Shown here piece after piece: positions 47,513 through 56,775 of a stretch of 64,000 bases of DNA. Source of the stretch: CAWFPR01 sp963817635 (GTDB lineage: Bacteria; Acidobacteriota; Vicinamibacteria; Vicinamibacterales; 2-12-FULL-66-21); NCBI GenBank assembly GCA_963817635.1, contig CAWFPR010000023.1, positions 62,001 to 126,000 of the forward strand, read 5' to 3'. The notes under the pieces are model-generated. The model searched no databases. It saw only the letters and a list, made by a program, of their open reading frames with translations, and was not told where the DNA came from. The position numbers and the translations under genes were made by a program. Numbering within the stretch: position 1 is the first letter of the stretch; every line of letters starts with the position of its first letter.

Positions 47513-48989
47513 CTCTTTCATCAGCACTCTCAGACGGCGCCAAGTAGTTGAAAAGTGGTGCCGTTACGGCGGTTCGATTGAATCGATTTCCGTCGTACGC
47601 GATTCCTTCCGGGAAGAACAGCTGCTGCAGCCGCTGCTTGTAATCGAGCGACGCCTGCACCCACAGGTCTGAGGCGCGCGGCAGAATGCGTTCTGCGAAG
47701 GCCAGGATGCCCTCTACGTCGAGTTCATCGACGGCCTCGGTGTGATGGTCGATCTTGGCGAGCGTCAGCTCCTCGCGCAGCTTGTCGCGTTGCCGGCCGT
47801 AGGTCGTGAGGTCGATCGCCTCCGAGTACAGGAACGCCTCGTCCAGCTTGTCCAGCTTCTGCTGGATGGCCTCACCCGCCGTTGCTGCTCCGCCGTCCGG
47901 TCCTTCGCCTCGGCCCGACGCTGCTCCCACACGTAGAGGATGCGATCCTTGACGAGGCGCATGTAGCCGGGCGTTGGCTGCAGCAGTGCCAGTTCGTCCA
48001 CGAACGCGCCTTCGAGTGCGGCCTTGCTCACGTTCACCGCCCGGCACTGCCGCTGGCAGTGGTAGTAGGCGTAATGACCGTTTCGGCCCTTCGACCAGCT
48101 GCCTGTCAGCGGCCGGCCGCAGGCTTCGCAGCGCACGAAGCCGCGCAGCGGGAAGTCCGGATGGTTCCGCTGGCGCGGCGCCAGCCACGACGACGCGGCC
48201 GTCGAGCACGGCCTGCGCGCGGTAGAACGTCGCCTCGTCGACGAGCGGCTCGAAGTCGCCGCGTGCCGAAACGCCGTAGTCCGGGCTCTCGACCTTGCCG
48301 ATGTAGATCGGGTTCCGCATCATCTGCCCGAAGCTCTGTGGCGACAGCGTCAGGCCCTTCCGGCTTCGCAGACCCGCCGCGGTCGCCCGTGCGATCACTT
48401 CCTGCTTCGTGTACCGCCCGGTTGCCAGGTCCTCGAACGCTTGCTTCACCAGCTCCGCGCGATCGGGATCGTGAACGAGGCTCTTGCCCGACCACTTCGG
48501 AGCGTTCAAGTATCCGAGCGGCGCCGGGAACGTCCATCGTCCGAGCTCCAGCGCCGCACGCATGCCGGCGCGCGTGCGGTCCGAGCGCACGTCGTTGTCG
48601 AACTGCGCGAACGCGGCCAGCACGCCTTCCATCAGCTTGCCGGTGGACGTGTCGTCGATCGGCTCGGTGGCCGACCGCAGCGAAATGCCGAGCGACTTCA
48701 GGTGCGCGCGAAGCGCGAAGTGGTCGTACTTCTCCCGCGCGAAGCGCGTGAGGTTGTAGACGACCACGAAGTGGACCTTGCCCTTGTGCGTGCGGCAGTA
48801 CTTCAGCAGCGCCTGGAGCTGGCTGCGGTCCGTGGTCTTGGCGCTCTCGCCTTCTTCGTGGAAGCGTTCGAGGATCTCGTAGCCCTGCCGGCGGCAGTAC
48901 TCCTCGCAGGCGCGGAGCTGCGTGGGCAGACTGAGGTTCTCGGTCTGTTCCTTCGTGCTGACGCGAACGTAGATCACCGCGCCGATCAT
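47448..48989 (-). CDS. Large serine recombinase (site-specific integrase), frame interrupted
   Basis: Serine integrase of about 510 aa. The catalytic resolvase domain starts MIGAVIYVRVSTKEQTENLS with the active-site Ser in YVRVS; FVVVYNLTRFAREKYDHFAL follows. The recombinase domain shows GYLNAPKW, and a zinc ribbon CEACGRPL with YYHCQRQC comes later. The C-terminus has a coiled-coil-like helix and AYDGNRFNRTAVTAPLFNYL. The last about 20 codons read antisense into tRNA-Lys. Frame breaks lie near 48180 and 47880. An ATG at 49043 is an alternative start. It likely integrated the neighbouring DNA at the tRNA. Confidence 0.85.
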   Translation of the reverse strand: MIGAVIYVRVSTKEQTENLSLPTQLRACEEYCRRQGYEILERFHEEGESAKTTDRSQLQALLKYCRTHKGKVHFVVVYNLTRFAREKYDHFALRAHLKSLGISLRSATEPIDDTSTGKLMEGVLAAFAQFDNDVRSDRTRAGMRAALELGRWTFPAPLGYLNAPKWSGKSLVHDPDRAELVKQAFEDLATGRYTKQEVIARATAAGLRSRKGLTLSPQSFGQMMRNPIYIGKVESPDYGVSARGDFEPLVDEATFYRAQAVLDGRVVVAGAAPAEPSGLPAARLRALRSLRPAADRQLVEGPKRSLRLLPLPAAVPGGEREQGRTRRRVRGRTGTAAANARLHAPRQGSHPLRVGAASGRGEGPDGGAATAGEAIQQKLDKLDEAFLYSEAIDLTTYGRQRDKLREELTLAKIDHHTEAVDELDVEGILAFAERILPRASDLWVQASLDYKQRLQQLFFPEGIAYDGNRFNRTAVTAPLFNYLAPSESADERVVSRVGIEPTTRRLRVCCSAN

Positions 48990-49048
48990 CTCTGGCAGCT
49001 TAGTCCCGTCTCCGGCCGGCGGCAAGGTCCGTCGTCGCGGCATGGCCG

Positions 49049-49233
49049 TCAGTGAATGCGACCGTCCTGCAGCGCCAGGGCGATCAGGATGTGCGCCATC
49101 GCTTCCGCGTGGCGCGCGATCGTCGCAGCACCTCGTCGTCGGCCAGCGCGTCGGCTTCGTCGCCGAGCAGTTCGCGGCATCGCGCGATCGAGATCGGTTC
49201 CGGCGCGTGTTCCGCACGTTCGGGCACATCCAT
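49049..49233 (-). CDS. Small protein preceding the serine recombinase, one frameshift
   Basis: About 61 aa after repair: MDVPERAEHAPEPISIARC, RELLGDEADALADDEVLRR, then, one base shifted near 49122, IARHAEAMAHILIALALQDG. Mostly helical and acidic. I recall similar small proteins just upstream of serine recombinases, but the function is unknown; a recombination directionality factor or regulator is possible. It ends 5 bases before the alternative recombinase start at 49043. Confidence 0.6.
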
Positions 49234-50212
49234 GGCGGTCCCCCACTCGCACGCGATTCGTGTGATTGGTGAGTGGCGCGCTCGGGCGCGTCGATGTGGC
49301 GGTCGACGCGCCGTTGTTGGTGAGCGCGGATGCGGGCTGAGCGCCGGCATCGATCCGCGGGAGCTGTGCTCCGAGCGGCGACGGTCGCGTTCGATGACGC
49401 GACCGTCGATCGAGCGTTCAGTCAAACCGGGCGCGATCATGCCCTGGTGAACGCTGCCTCGTGGCGGCGCGTGGTCCTGAGAACGCGGCGCCGCCAGAGG
49501 CCCCTGAACAACCGAACTGCGATGTCGTGAAGGGATGCGCTCGAAACCGTGCCCTGGGAGCGTCGGCCGGATGCGCGCTCCGGATGCCGTTGTGGCGAAC
49601 CGGAGGAGTGCCGTGCGGCACTGAGGTGATGAGCCCACCATACGCCCGCGGATGTCGTCGTCAACGTCGTTGTGAGCTGTCATCAGATCCGACCACCATC
49701 GCGTAATTGCCAATCGGTGCCGCGCGCAGGCGTCGTCAATGCCCGCAGGCCCGGCCACCGGCCGGGTCGAAGCGAAGCGGAGAGCATTGACGACGCCGAG
49801 CACGGCGCCAGCATCATAGGCGCGATGGTGGCGTGGCCCGATTCGAGCGCGAGACACGAATCGTCGTTCTGCCGGAAGAACAGGCCCGTGCGCGAACCGA
49901 TTGCGGCGCCAGTCGCCGGCTCGCTTCTGCGCTCGCAATCTGTGCACGAACATGGCACGCACGGCGGCGCGATTCTCCTGCACGATACTGGGCGCGCAGA
50001 CACGGACACGCGACACGACCAACGATGGCGTGAACGACCCCGTCAGGGCGCCCTGGGGTCAGGTGCAGGGCACGACAGCGGGGTCGTTCACGCCATCGTC
50101 TCTGCAGCGACATCGGCACCGGCGCTCAGGGACGAGCCGGCAGAGAGCGCCGCCTCGTCGCCGTCCGACGCGGCAACGTGCGCCGCTTCAAGCGCTTGCC
50201 TGCGGTTCGCGC
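49234..50212. other. Non-coding segment rich in perfect stem-loops
   Basis: About 980 bases without a convincing gene. Perfect inverted repeats: GGCGCGTCGA 49285-49294 with 49303-49312; CGACGGTCGCG 49379-49389 with 49398-49408; a 14-base pair of arms 49729-49742 with 49784-49797, enclosing CCCGGCC/GGCCGGG; and a 20-base pair of arms 50022-50041 with 50080-50099, enclosing CAGGGCGCCCTG. Such nested structures suit a replication or transfer origin, or a structured RNA. Short frames here lack family features. Confidence 0.7.
50022..50099. repeat. Twenty-base perfect inverted repeat with inner palindrome
   Basis: ACGATGGCGTGAACGACCCC and its exact complement enclose 38 bases that hold the 12-base palindrome CAGGGCGCCCTG. 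This is the longest perfect stem in the element, lying about 110 bases beyond the 3' end of the next gene. Confidence 0.85.
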
Positions 50213-51346
50213 TCATGGGCGACCAGGGAGGAGAAGGGGGCCTGGTGACGGCGTCGAAACTGGGGGGCCAACCTGACGCGGTTTTCGCTTGGCCCCCCGC
50301 TTGGCCCAGGCGTCGCGGTCCATCGTGCCGGTGAGCTGGAGGTACTGGCGGTTCAGCAGCTCCACGTCAACGGCCGAACAGCCGCGGGACCGATCGTCCG
50401 CCAAGGTCGTGGAATGAGCCTCCCAGAGCACCCGGTCGCCGTGTCGTCGCCACGCACGATAGAGGGCGTGGATCTTCGCCATGCCCTGCTTGCGGAACTC
50501 CTGTCTGACGATGAAGTCCGCCGGGTCACCGAGGTGTCCACCTTGTGCCTGGCGCTCCGGGAAGGTACGTCTCCAGCGCCTTCGTGACGCTCGGGTTCAT
50601 CGGCGTCCAGAGCTCCTCGCGAAGGGCGGCCTTGTAGAGCGCGATGGCCTTCCTGAAGCGACGCGGGACGAGCAGCCGGAGCGTCCAGGTGTGCACGAAC
50701 CGGAGCAGGCCGGCGTGGCGGATCAGGAACTGGCGGAAGTCCACCGGGAGCCGACGATTCACGAGGTAGAGGAAGACGAGATGGTCCGTGCGGTCTTTCT
50801 CGACGCCGATCGGCAGCTTGTCCGGGAAGCACCGGATGACCCGCTGCCGGCCCGCGCCGAAGGCGATGTGCGGATAATCCTCCGGTCGCAGGTAGTTGTC
50901 GCGCATCAGGCAGAAGAACCGCCACTTGTCATCGGCAGGGCTCAACCACCAGCAGCGGCGGTCGCCAGCACGGCATCGAGAATCATCACGCGCTCGACCA
51001 TCCGGCCGACGATGCGCAGCCGCCGGTTCCGGTTGTCGGCCTGGCCGATCGCTTCGTAGAGCGGCTTGTGGTGGACGTGGTAGAGCCGTCCACGCCGAAC
51101 CGGTCCCGGCTCGATGGCACGGACGAATCCGCGAGCCACGAGACGGGCCATGAACTCGCGGCTGTTCTGGCCGCGCACGGTGCCGGTGAACGCGCAGTAC
51201 TGCCGCTCCAGAAAGCAGCCGGCGTGGACCATCACGGTCACGAGGAACTCCCGCTGCCGCTGCGTGAAACCGAAGCCGGCCAGCGCGTTCACGCGAGCCT
51301 CGGTGACGCTGTCGTAGATGTCGTGGGGCGGGTATTCGTGCGTCAC
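50213..51346 (-). CDS. Element protein B, winged-helix-like, function unknown
   Basis: About 378 aa after repair. GTG start at 51346 with GGAGG 7 bases upstream. The N-terminal third (FTQRQREFLVTVMVHAGCFL, REFMARLVARGFVRAIE, GRLYHVHHKPLYEAIGQ) looks like a winged helix, reminiscent of replication-relaxation proteins of mobile elements; this is only a resemblance. MVERVMILDAVLADRRCWWL continues across a frame break near 50945, and TLRLLVPRRFRKAIALYKAA follows. A further extra base near 50530 joins ETYFPERQAQGGHLG. The start overlaps the stop of protein A (GTGA). Confidence 0.65.
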
Positions 51347-52227
51347 AGGAACTCCTCCATCCCCCGCGGATGCGGGCCTGACCGTCCACCGCCACCGCCG
51401 CCGCGGAGCCGACGACATAGATGCGGAAGCCGGTCTGGGCGTGGCTGGCGGCATGGGCGCCGCGGTAGTGCTCCGTGAACAGCTCGACGTCCTGGTGGTG
51501 GTCGCGCCCGTCGACCTCGTACTCGATGCGGTAGTCCGGGAAGTGGACCTGGCCATCGAAGTACGGCAGGTCGTGCTCGCGCGCCCAGTCGCGGATCTCG
51601 TCCTCGTCGCGGTCCGGACGGCCGTCGCTGTCGGCCCGGCCGCGGTTGTGCTCCTGCAGGAACTCCTGATAGTCGCGCTTCAAGTCCTGTTCGAGGACGA
51701 CGCGCCGAATCTCGAGGCCGCCGTGCTCGTCTCGGAGCCGGGCTTCCTCCTGGCGGTACGTCGCGTAGAGGTTCGAGTCGTGGTCGACGTCGCGCTCACG
51801 GCTCACGCCGGCGATAGAACGCCTGTGAGGGCTCGTCCTCGCGGTCCATCGAATGCGAATCGAGCAGGTCGCGGCCCTCGCGCGTGAGCGTCAGGCCGCG
51901 CTCGTCGTCGCCCAGGTTCACCGTCTCGACGAGGCCCTCGTCGCGGAGGTGTTCGAGTGTCTCGTGGTCGATGTCGAGGTCGTGCTCGGGCACGACCCGG
52001 AAGGCGCCGACGGCGGCCAGCGTGCGACTGTCTTCGCCGTCCAGCTCGTAGACGTGGTCACGGACCACGACCAGCTCGCGCTCCTCGCCGCGCGGCAGGT
52101 CGAGGTCGCGCATCAGGCCGTCGCGCGGGTCGTCGTCGCGGTCCCGTTCGTCGTACACGCGCGGGCGCTCGTCGCCACCATGGCGCTCGCCGTACTCGCG
52201 TGGATCACCCCATCGAGCGTCAGACAT
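51343..52227 (-). CDS. Element protein A, conserved hypothetical, frame interrupted
   Basis: About 295 aa after repair. It opens MSDARWGDPREYGERHGGDE, a charged disordered start, then DLDLPRGEERELVVVRDHVY and a helical part with TLTREGRDLLDSH (winged-helix-like). One extra C near 51810 separates SQAFYR from GVSRERDV. The C-terminal part, HLKRDY-like helices and LPYFDGQVHFPDYRIEYEVD, resembles a nuclease-type fold with acidic residues (inference). A shift near 51410 leads to a glycine-rich end and PHPRGMEEFL with a stop overlapping protein B. Confidence 0.65.
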
Positions 52228-52676
52228 GGCCCCCTCCTTGCGCAGGTAGGCGCAGGTTGGTTGTCCGTGAAGACGCCCTGGCAGTGTCTGCGAGGGGCTA
52301 TTCAGGGAAGCGCCGAGGCGCCGGGGCGTGTCGCCGCGGCGATCAGTGCTGGTCGTATTGAAACCGTGCTCAGGGCCCTGAAGGCTACCGAGCAGCGGTT
52401 CGGCCCGGGTTCATTACAAACGGCGTGGGCTGCAGCCGAGTCGGTACTGCTTCTCCCTTCTACACCCATCTTCACGACGTTGACAAGGAAAACTTGTCGA
52501 CTCCACCGCCGCAGCAGTCCGCCCGAGACCGCCCCCAATTGTCTCTGCTGTTGGTTCCCTCGGGTGTTTGTTGCTGGCGCGCGTCTTTGCGAATCGCCGG
52601 CGAGAACGGCCGGCTCTCCTGAGGAATAGCTCAGACGTATGGCGGCGTTCTCCGAGCGAGAGTAACGGAATCGTTT
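52228..52676. other. Junction region between the element and the PadR-less permease
   Basis: About 450 bases with no gene. A direct repeat of GGCGCAGGT lies just upstream of protein A. GACAAG-GAAAA-CTTGTC (52482-52498) is a small hairpin. The right border of the integrated element may fall here, but I see no copy of the tRNA-Lys 3' end. Confidence 0.45.
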
Positions 52677-55130
52677 CTACGAGGCCCTTAGCGCGGTAAC
52701 TGTATCGACCCCGTTTGCCCGGGCCAGCGGACCGGCGGCAGCCGCCAAGCCGAACAACACCTCGAAGACGATCGCCGCCCCGATTGTCAGCGGGTCGGCT
52801 GCGCCGACGCCGAACAAGTGGGTTGACAGGCTGGTCGCCAGCCAGTAGCCGAAGATACATCCGAGCAGCACACCAGCGGCACAGGGAAAGGCGAGGTATC
52901 GAATCAGCTGCACGCCGATGTGCCGCCTGTCGGCGCCGATGGCTTTACGGATGGCGAAATCTCGCTTCCGGCTCTCCACGTACTCACCGAGAGCGCCGCT
53001 GATGCTGAAGGCCGTCAGCAGGAGGACCACGATGGCCGCCACGGTCACGAGCCGGAGCGTACGATGTCGCGCAGACACGGTATTCCAGAGGAGTGTAGAC
53101 AGCGGGCGCGCTTCATCGACGACGACATCGCGGTCGGCGCGGGTCAGTTCGGCCACAACCTCGCGCATGACATCGCGCGCTGGTCCCCTCGGCGCCACGA
53201 CCACGTTGTAGGCAGATACGTCTCGCCTGCTGGTCTGCAACAGGTAGACGGTTTCCCACGGCGCCCTCGTCGGCCCCGACTGCCGGGCGTCCTCCACCAC
53301 ACCGACGATGTCCACCGTACGCGACCCGAGCCGAAGGCGCGTCTGCAAGGGATCGGCGCCTCCGATCTGTCCCCTGTGGAATGCCTCGCTGACGAGAATC
53401 GACGGCGTGTTGCTCCGATAGTCTTCCGGCGTGAAGGCTCGACCTCGGACGATCCTCATGCCGAGTGCCTCCAGGTATCCGGGAGAGACGTGCTGGACCA
53501 GCAGGTGGCCGAGGGACTTGGGGGCCTGCCCGGGTGCTTCGAGCGCGATCGTTCCGGTCATGCTCACCGCGCCTGGACTCAGCGGAGGAGCATCAGAGAT
53601 ACCGGCCCATTCGACGCCGGGCACACGACGGATTCGCTCGAGCGAATCGCTTGCGAACTCAAGACGTCGCGCCGCCGTCCATCCCGAGCCGTGCGGTAAA
53701 GCGATCGGGACTACGAAGGATTGGCCAGGGTCGAAGCCGAGATCCACCCGGACCACGTTCAGCATGCTGTGCATCAAGAGCGCTGACACCACGCCCAGTG
53801 AAGTCGAGGCGGCAACCTGGACGGCGAGGAGAACGCCGAACGCCCGGCTTCGACCCGGCCCGACGGAGGTTGCCTGGCCCGCCTCGCTCAATGCTCGCGC
53901 CACGTCTCCGCGCCGCAACAACCAGACCCCGACGATCCCCACGGCGAGCCCGCCGACGAGCGTCAGCGTCGCTGCAGCGACAATCAGCGACGGGCTGATG
54001 CTCAGACTGACGCTTGAACCGTCGGCGCGCGAGGTGTCAATCCACCACAGCGTGCCCATGGCTAGCGCGAGGGCAAGGACACCGCCGGGGAGCGTCGAAA
54101 GGACGGACCGCGCGAGCACGAGACGCGACAACCTGGCGGGCGTCGCGCCAAGCGCGTATCGAATGGCCATCTCGGGCGTGCGCCGGATGCTGTCGGCGAA
54201 GACGAGGCCCAACGCGCTCACGCCCGCGACGAGCATGGCCAACAACGCGGCACCCCACAGCATCGGGCGCAGGTACGCGATACCCCGCGTCCGCCACGTG
54301 CTCCAGCTCGTCGCGCTCAGCCCTCTGCCATGGTTCGTCGCCGGAAACGCCTCCGCCAGACGTCTGCCAACGGTTGCGACGTCTTCTTGCGCTGCCGCTA
54401 TCGACACTCCCGGCCGCAGCCTGCCGACAACGGTCAGAAACGGGAAGTTGCGGCGTCGGTCCCGGAGCCGAGGTTGACGCCCGGTCCCCCGATCCACAAG
54501 GGGAGTTATGACGTATTCGTCGTCTGCACTGTCATCGAAGAGCTCCTTCCGCTCGCGCAGAAGGCTCAACGCGTCGTCGGGAATTACGCCCACGAGAGTG
54601 AACGGCTCTCCGTCGAGGCGGATCACACCTTCGATCGCTCCGGTATCTGCTCCGAGTTGCCGCCGCCACAGGCTCGCCGTGATGACGGCGACCGACAGCG
54701 CATCCTCGCGAAAGTCGCTCGCGTCGATCAAACGGCCAGAGACTGGCTGTATGCCCGTGAGCCGGAACAGGTCCCCCTCGACGTCGAGCCGGAGTACCGA
54801 CCGTTTTCGATTCCGCACGTCCCATGTGGCCCTGGCCGTACGTGTCAGGCCACCGATGCCGGCGAAGGAACGCTGCTGGGCCTGCAGGTCGCGGTAATCG
54901 GGCCATGAAACGGTCGGTGTGCGGACGACGTCTCCGTCCAGCTCGCTGAGCTGATAGGCGCCGACGTTCTCGATCACGACGAGGCGATCGACTTCGGTGA
55001 ACGGACCGGCGTCGAAGAACACCTTGTGCAGTACACTGGTCACGGCCAGCGTTGCGCCGACCCCTAGAGCGACGACAACTGCCAGTGACACACGGCCGTA
55101 CGAGCGCTTCGATGACAGCGGGCTTCGCAT
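52677..55130 (-). CDS. MacB/FtsX-type permease without PadR or prefix domain
   Basis: Fourth permease of this class, 817 aa and uninterrupted. It begins directly with a membrane helix (VSLAVVVALGVGATLAVTSV), lacking the prefix domain and first-helix motif of the other three. RRTPEMAIRYALGATPARLS and RKRDFAIRKAIGADRRHIGV mark the FtsX-like parts. Both periplasmic core domains are present (RLDGEPFTLVGVIPDDALSL). The preceding 158 aa secreted protein ends 3 bases before it, so the two form an operon. The different architecture suggests separate origin from the PadR-linked ones. Confidence 0.85.
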   Translation of the reverse strand: MRSPLSSKRSYGRVSLAVVVALGVGATLAVTSVLHKVFFDAGPFTEVDRLVVIENVGAYQLSELDGDVVRTPTVSWPDYRDLQAQQRSFAGIGGLTRTARATWDVRNRKRSVLRLDVEGDLFRLTGIQPVSGRLIDASDFREDALSVAVITASLWRRQLGADTGAIEGVIRLDGEPFTLVGVIPDDALSLLRERKELFDDSADDEYVITPLVDRGTGRQPRLRDRRRNFPFLTVVGRLRPGVSIAAAQEDVATVGRRLAEAFPATNHGRGLSATSWSTWRTRGIAYLRPMLWGAALLAMLVAGVSALGLVFADSIRRTPEMAIRYALGATPARLSRLVLARSVLSTLPGGVLALALAMGTLWWIDTSRADGSSVSLSISPSLIVAAATLTLVGGLAVGIVGVWLLRRGDVARALSEAGQATSVGPGRSRAFGVLLAVQVAASTSLGVVSALLMHSMLNVVRVDLGFDPGQSFVVPIALPHGSGWTAARRLEFASDSLERIRRVPGVEWAGISDAPPLSPGAVSMTGTIALEAPGQAPKSLGHLLVQHVSPGYLEALGMRIVRGRAFTPEDYRSNTPSILVSEAFHRGQIGGADPLQTRLRLGSRTVDIVGVVEDARQSGPTRAPWETVYLLQTSRRDVSAYNVVVAPRGPARDVMREVVAELTRADRDVVVDEARPLSTLLWNTVSARHRTLRLVTVAAIVVLLLTAFSISGALGEYVESRKRDFAIRKAIGADRRHIGVQLIRYLAFPCAAGVLLGCIFGYWLATSLSTHLFGVGAADPLTIGAAIVFEVLFGLAAAAGPLARANGVDTVTALRAS

Positions 55131-55133
55131 AGG

Positions 55134-55610
55134 TCACCTTTTCCGAGCAAAGACCTGGGTCACCTCCCGCGCGTCGCGATAGGTCCGGAGGATCGTCAGG
55201 GTAATGCCCTCATCAGAGAGCGACCACCGTTCGCTGAAAGTCGTCGCGGCGCCGTCGCTCGCCCTAGTCATCGTGACACGCCAGACCAGGTCCCGGCCCT
55301 CCCGGGCGAGGAGCCGCGAGTAGGTCAGGTCGGGAAGCCGCTGCTCACTCGGCTTTCCGTCGATCGTGCCTGTGTACGTCTCGGCATCGAACCAGCCGCC
55401 CGGGATCTTCGGGTTCGATGTCTTCAGGCGCCGAACCACCTTGACGCTCTTCCCGCTGTCGGCGACGGACAGCTCGACGTCCCGACGGCTCTCGTCCATG
55501 AGGACGCTCTTCGCAGCGTCCTGCACCCACAGGCCGCTGAAGTCGGACGGCTTGTCCGGTGCTTGCGCGATGAGAATGCTCAGGAGCGCGGCAATCACGA
55601 CGGTAGGCAT
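55134..55610 (-). CDS. Secreted hypothetical protein upstream of the permease
   Basis: 158 aa with a signal peptide (MPTVVIAALLSILIAQAPD). FSGLWVQDAAKSVLMDESRR suggests a lipocalin-like first strand, and the rest is beta-rich (YTGTIDGKPSEQRLP, RVTMTRASDGAATTFSERWS). No named family recognised. Joined to the permease as an operon, it could be a ligand-binding partner. Confidence 0.65.
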   Translation of the reverse strand: MPTVVIAALLSILIAQAPDKPSDFSGLWVQDAAKSVLMDESRRDVELSVADSGKSVKVVRRLKTSNPKIPGGWFDAETYTGTIDGKPSEQRLPDLTYSRLLAREGRDLVWRVTMTRASDGAATTFSERWSLSDEGITLTILRTYRDAREVTQVFARKR

Positions 55611-56197
55611 GTGGTATCCCCCTCACGTTAGGGCGAATGGCCATGAGTGGCGTGCGTTAGGAGGTCGGGTCAACGAGCAGGTCAATGCGATGACCACGTA
55701 CCTACGGCTAGACGCTCCGGCCACCTGCCGCTGCCCGGATCGAGACGAGGGGCGTAAGCAAGGGTGTTCCCCTGTTCATCGATGCCCTTGGCGCCGACGG
55801 ACTCGGTTGCCGTTTGTATCATTGGACACCGATTCGGCCGCAATGTTCAACGAAACCCTGTACGCTGGATAGGGACACCAACGGGCGTCCAGGAGGCGGT
55901 GTGCCGAGGGGGTTGTAGATCGACCGCGTAGGTCGGCGCTTGTCCAATCGGATTGACTGTTGTCAAGCCGGACCTGCGCATCGCATCTTGGATGCGAATG
56001 GAACGCATCGGGTCAGCGGCTGCAGGCGATCGCGAGCGCGCCTCGGAAACCGCGCTGGATTTGCAGCCGCCCGGTGGCCTGGCCTCCTTTCAGTGGACCG
56101 GGTCGGCGACGTTTCGGGCGAGTTGATTAGCCGGATATCAGGCGAAGTCTTCCGCGGTACAGTTGGTGGGCTGCGTCGACAAAAGAGGCGGCTTGAC
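55611..56197. other. Intergenic region without recognised gene
   Basis: About 590 bases. An in-frame upstream extension of the DUF6883 gene exists but is Arg/Gly-rich and unlike the family. GCATC-TTG-GATGC near 55985 is a small hairpin. Nothing else stands out. Confidence 0.45.
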
Positions 56198-56530
56198 ATG
56201 ACCGTTCCTAACGCCGAGCGCGCCATCATCGTCCGGGAGAAGCTGACGGCCTACCTCCTAAACGCGTCACACAAGCGGGGTGGCGCGAAGGCCAGGCTTC
56301 TCTCGGCGGTCGGTTATCGCACTGATGCTCCGGATGTGCTTGACTTGGATCTCCGGAGGCAGCACCTGTCCCTCGACGTCTTGCGCACGTCGACCAATGC
56401 GTACGGCACGGTTTACGAGATCGTCGGCCCGATCGAGACTCCCAGCGGTAGGATCGTGGGGTTCTGCTCGGTCTGGCAGGTCGACACTGGAACCGATGTG
56501 CCGCGATTCATTACCATGTATCCGAGGTAG
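56198..56530 (+). CDS. DUF6883 domain protein
   Basis: 110 aa. VPNAERAIIVREKLTAYLLN and ASHKRGGAKARLLSAVGY match the start of DUF6883 as I know it; YEIVGPIETPSGRIVGFCSV and DTGTDVPRFITMYP match its end. AGAGG lies about 10 bases before the chosen ATG. This domain is often encoded next to DUF4926, as here. Function not established; a toxin-like role has been suspected from such pairs. Confidence 0.75.
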   Translation: MTVPNAERAIIVREKLTAYLLNASHKRGGAKARLLSAVGYRTDAPDVLDLDLRRQHLSLDVLRTSTNAYGTVYEIVGPIETPSGRIVGFCSVWQVDTGTDVPRFITMYPR

Positions 56531-56532
56531 GA

Positions 56533-56775
56533 ATGCCTTTCGAGATGTACGGCGACGTGATCCTCACCCGCGATGTCACCGAGCAGGGCCTCCGTGCCGG
56601 CGATGTCGGCACAGTTGTGGAGCGGCATGTCGTGCCCGGGATGACCGAGGAGGGCTACTCGGTCGAGTTCTTCGACATGACGGGCAACACCGTGGCCGTG
56701 GTGGCGCTGCCCGAGCCTGCTCTGCGTCTCCCGACCCCAGCGGACCGGCCAGCCGTACGAGCCCTCAGCGCGTAA
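56533..56775 (+). CDS. DUF4926 domain protein
   Basis: 80 aa, starting 2 bases after the DUF6883 stop. YGDVILTRDVTEQGLRAGDV followed by GTVVERHV and YSVEFFDMTGNTVAVVALP is the complete DUF4926 pattern, probably a small SH3-like beta barrel. Tight coupling with DUF6883 suggests the two proteins interact, perhaps as an antitoxin- or immunity-like partner (inference). Confidence 0.78.
   Translation: MPFEMYGDVILTRDVTEQGLRAGDVGTVVERHVVPGMTEEGYSVEFFDMTGNTVAVVALPEPALRLPTPADRPAVRALSA

Noticed and set aside
52228..52676. Right attachment site of the tRNA-Lys element
   Set aside because: No match to the tRNA-Lys 3' end was found by eye. Serine integrase cores can be very short, so it remains undecided.
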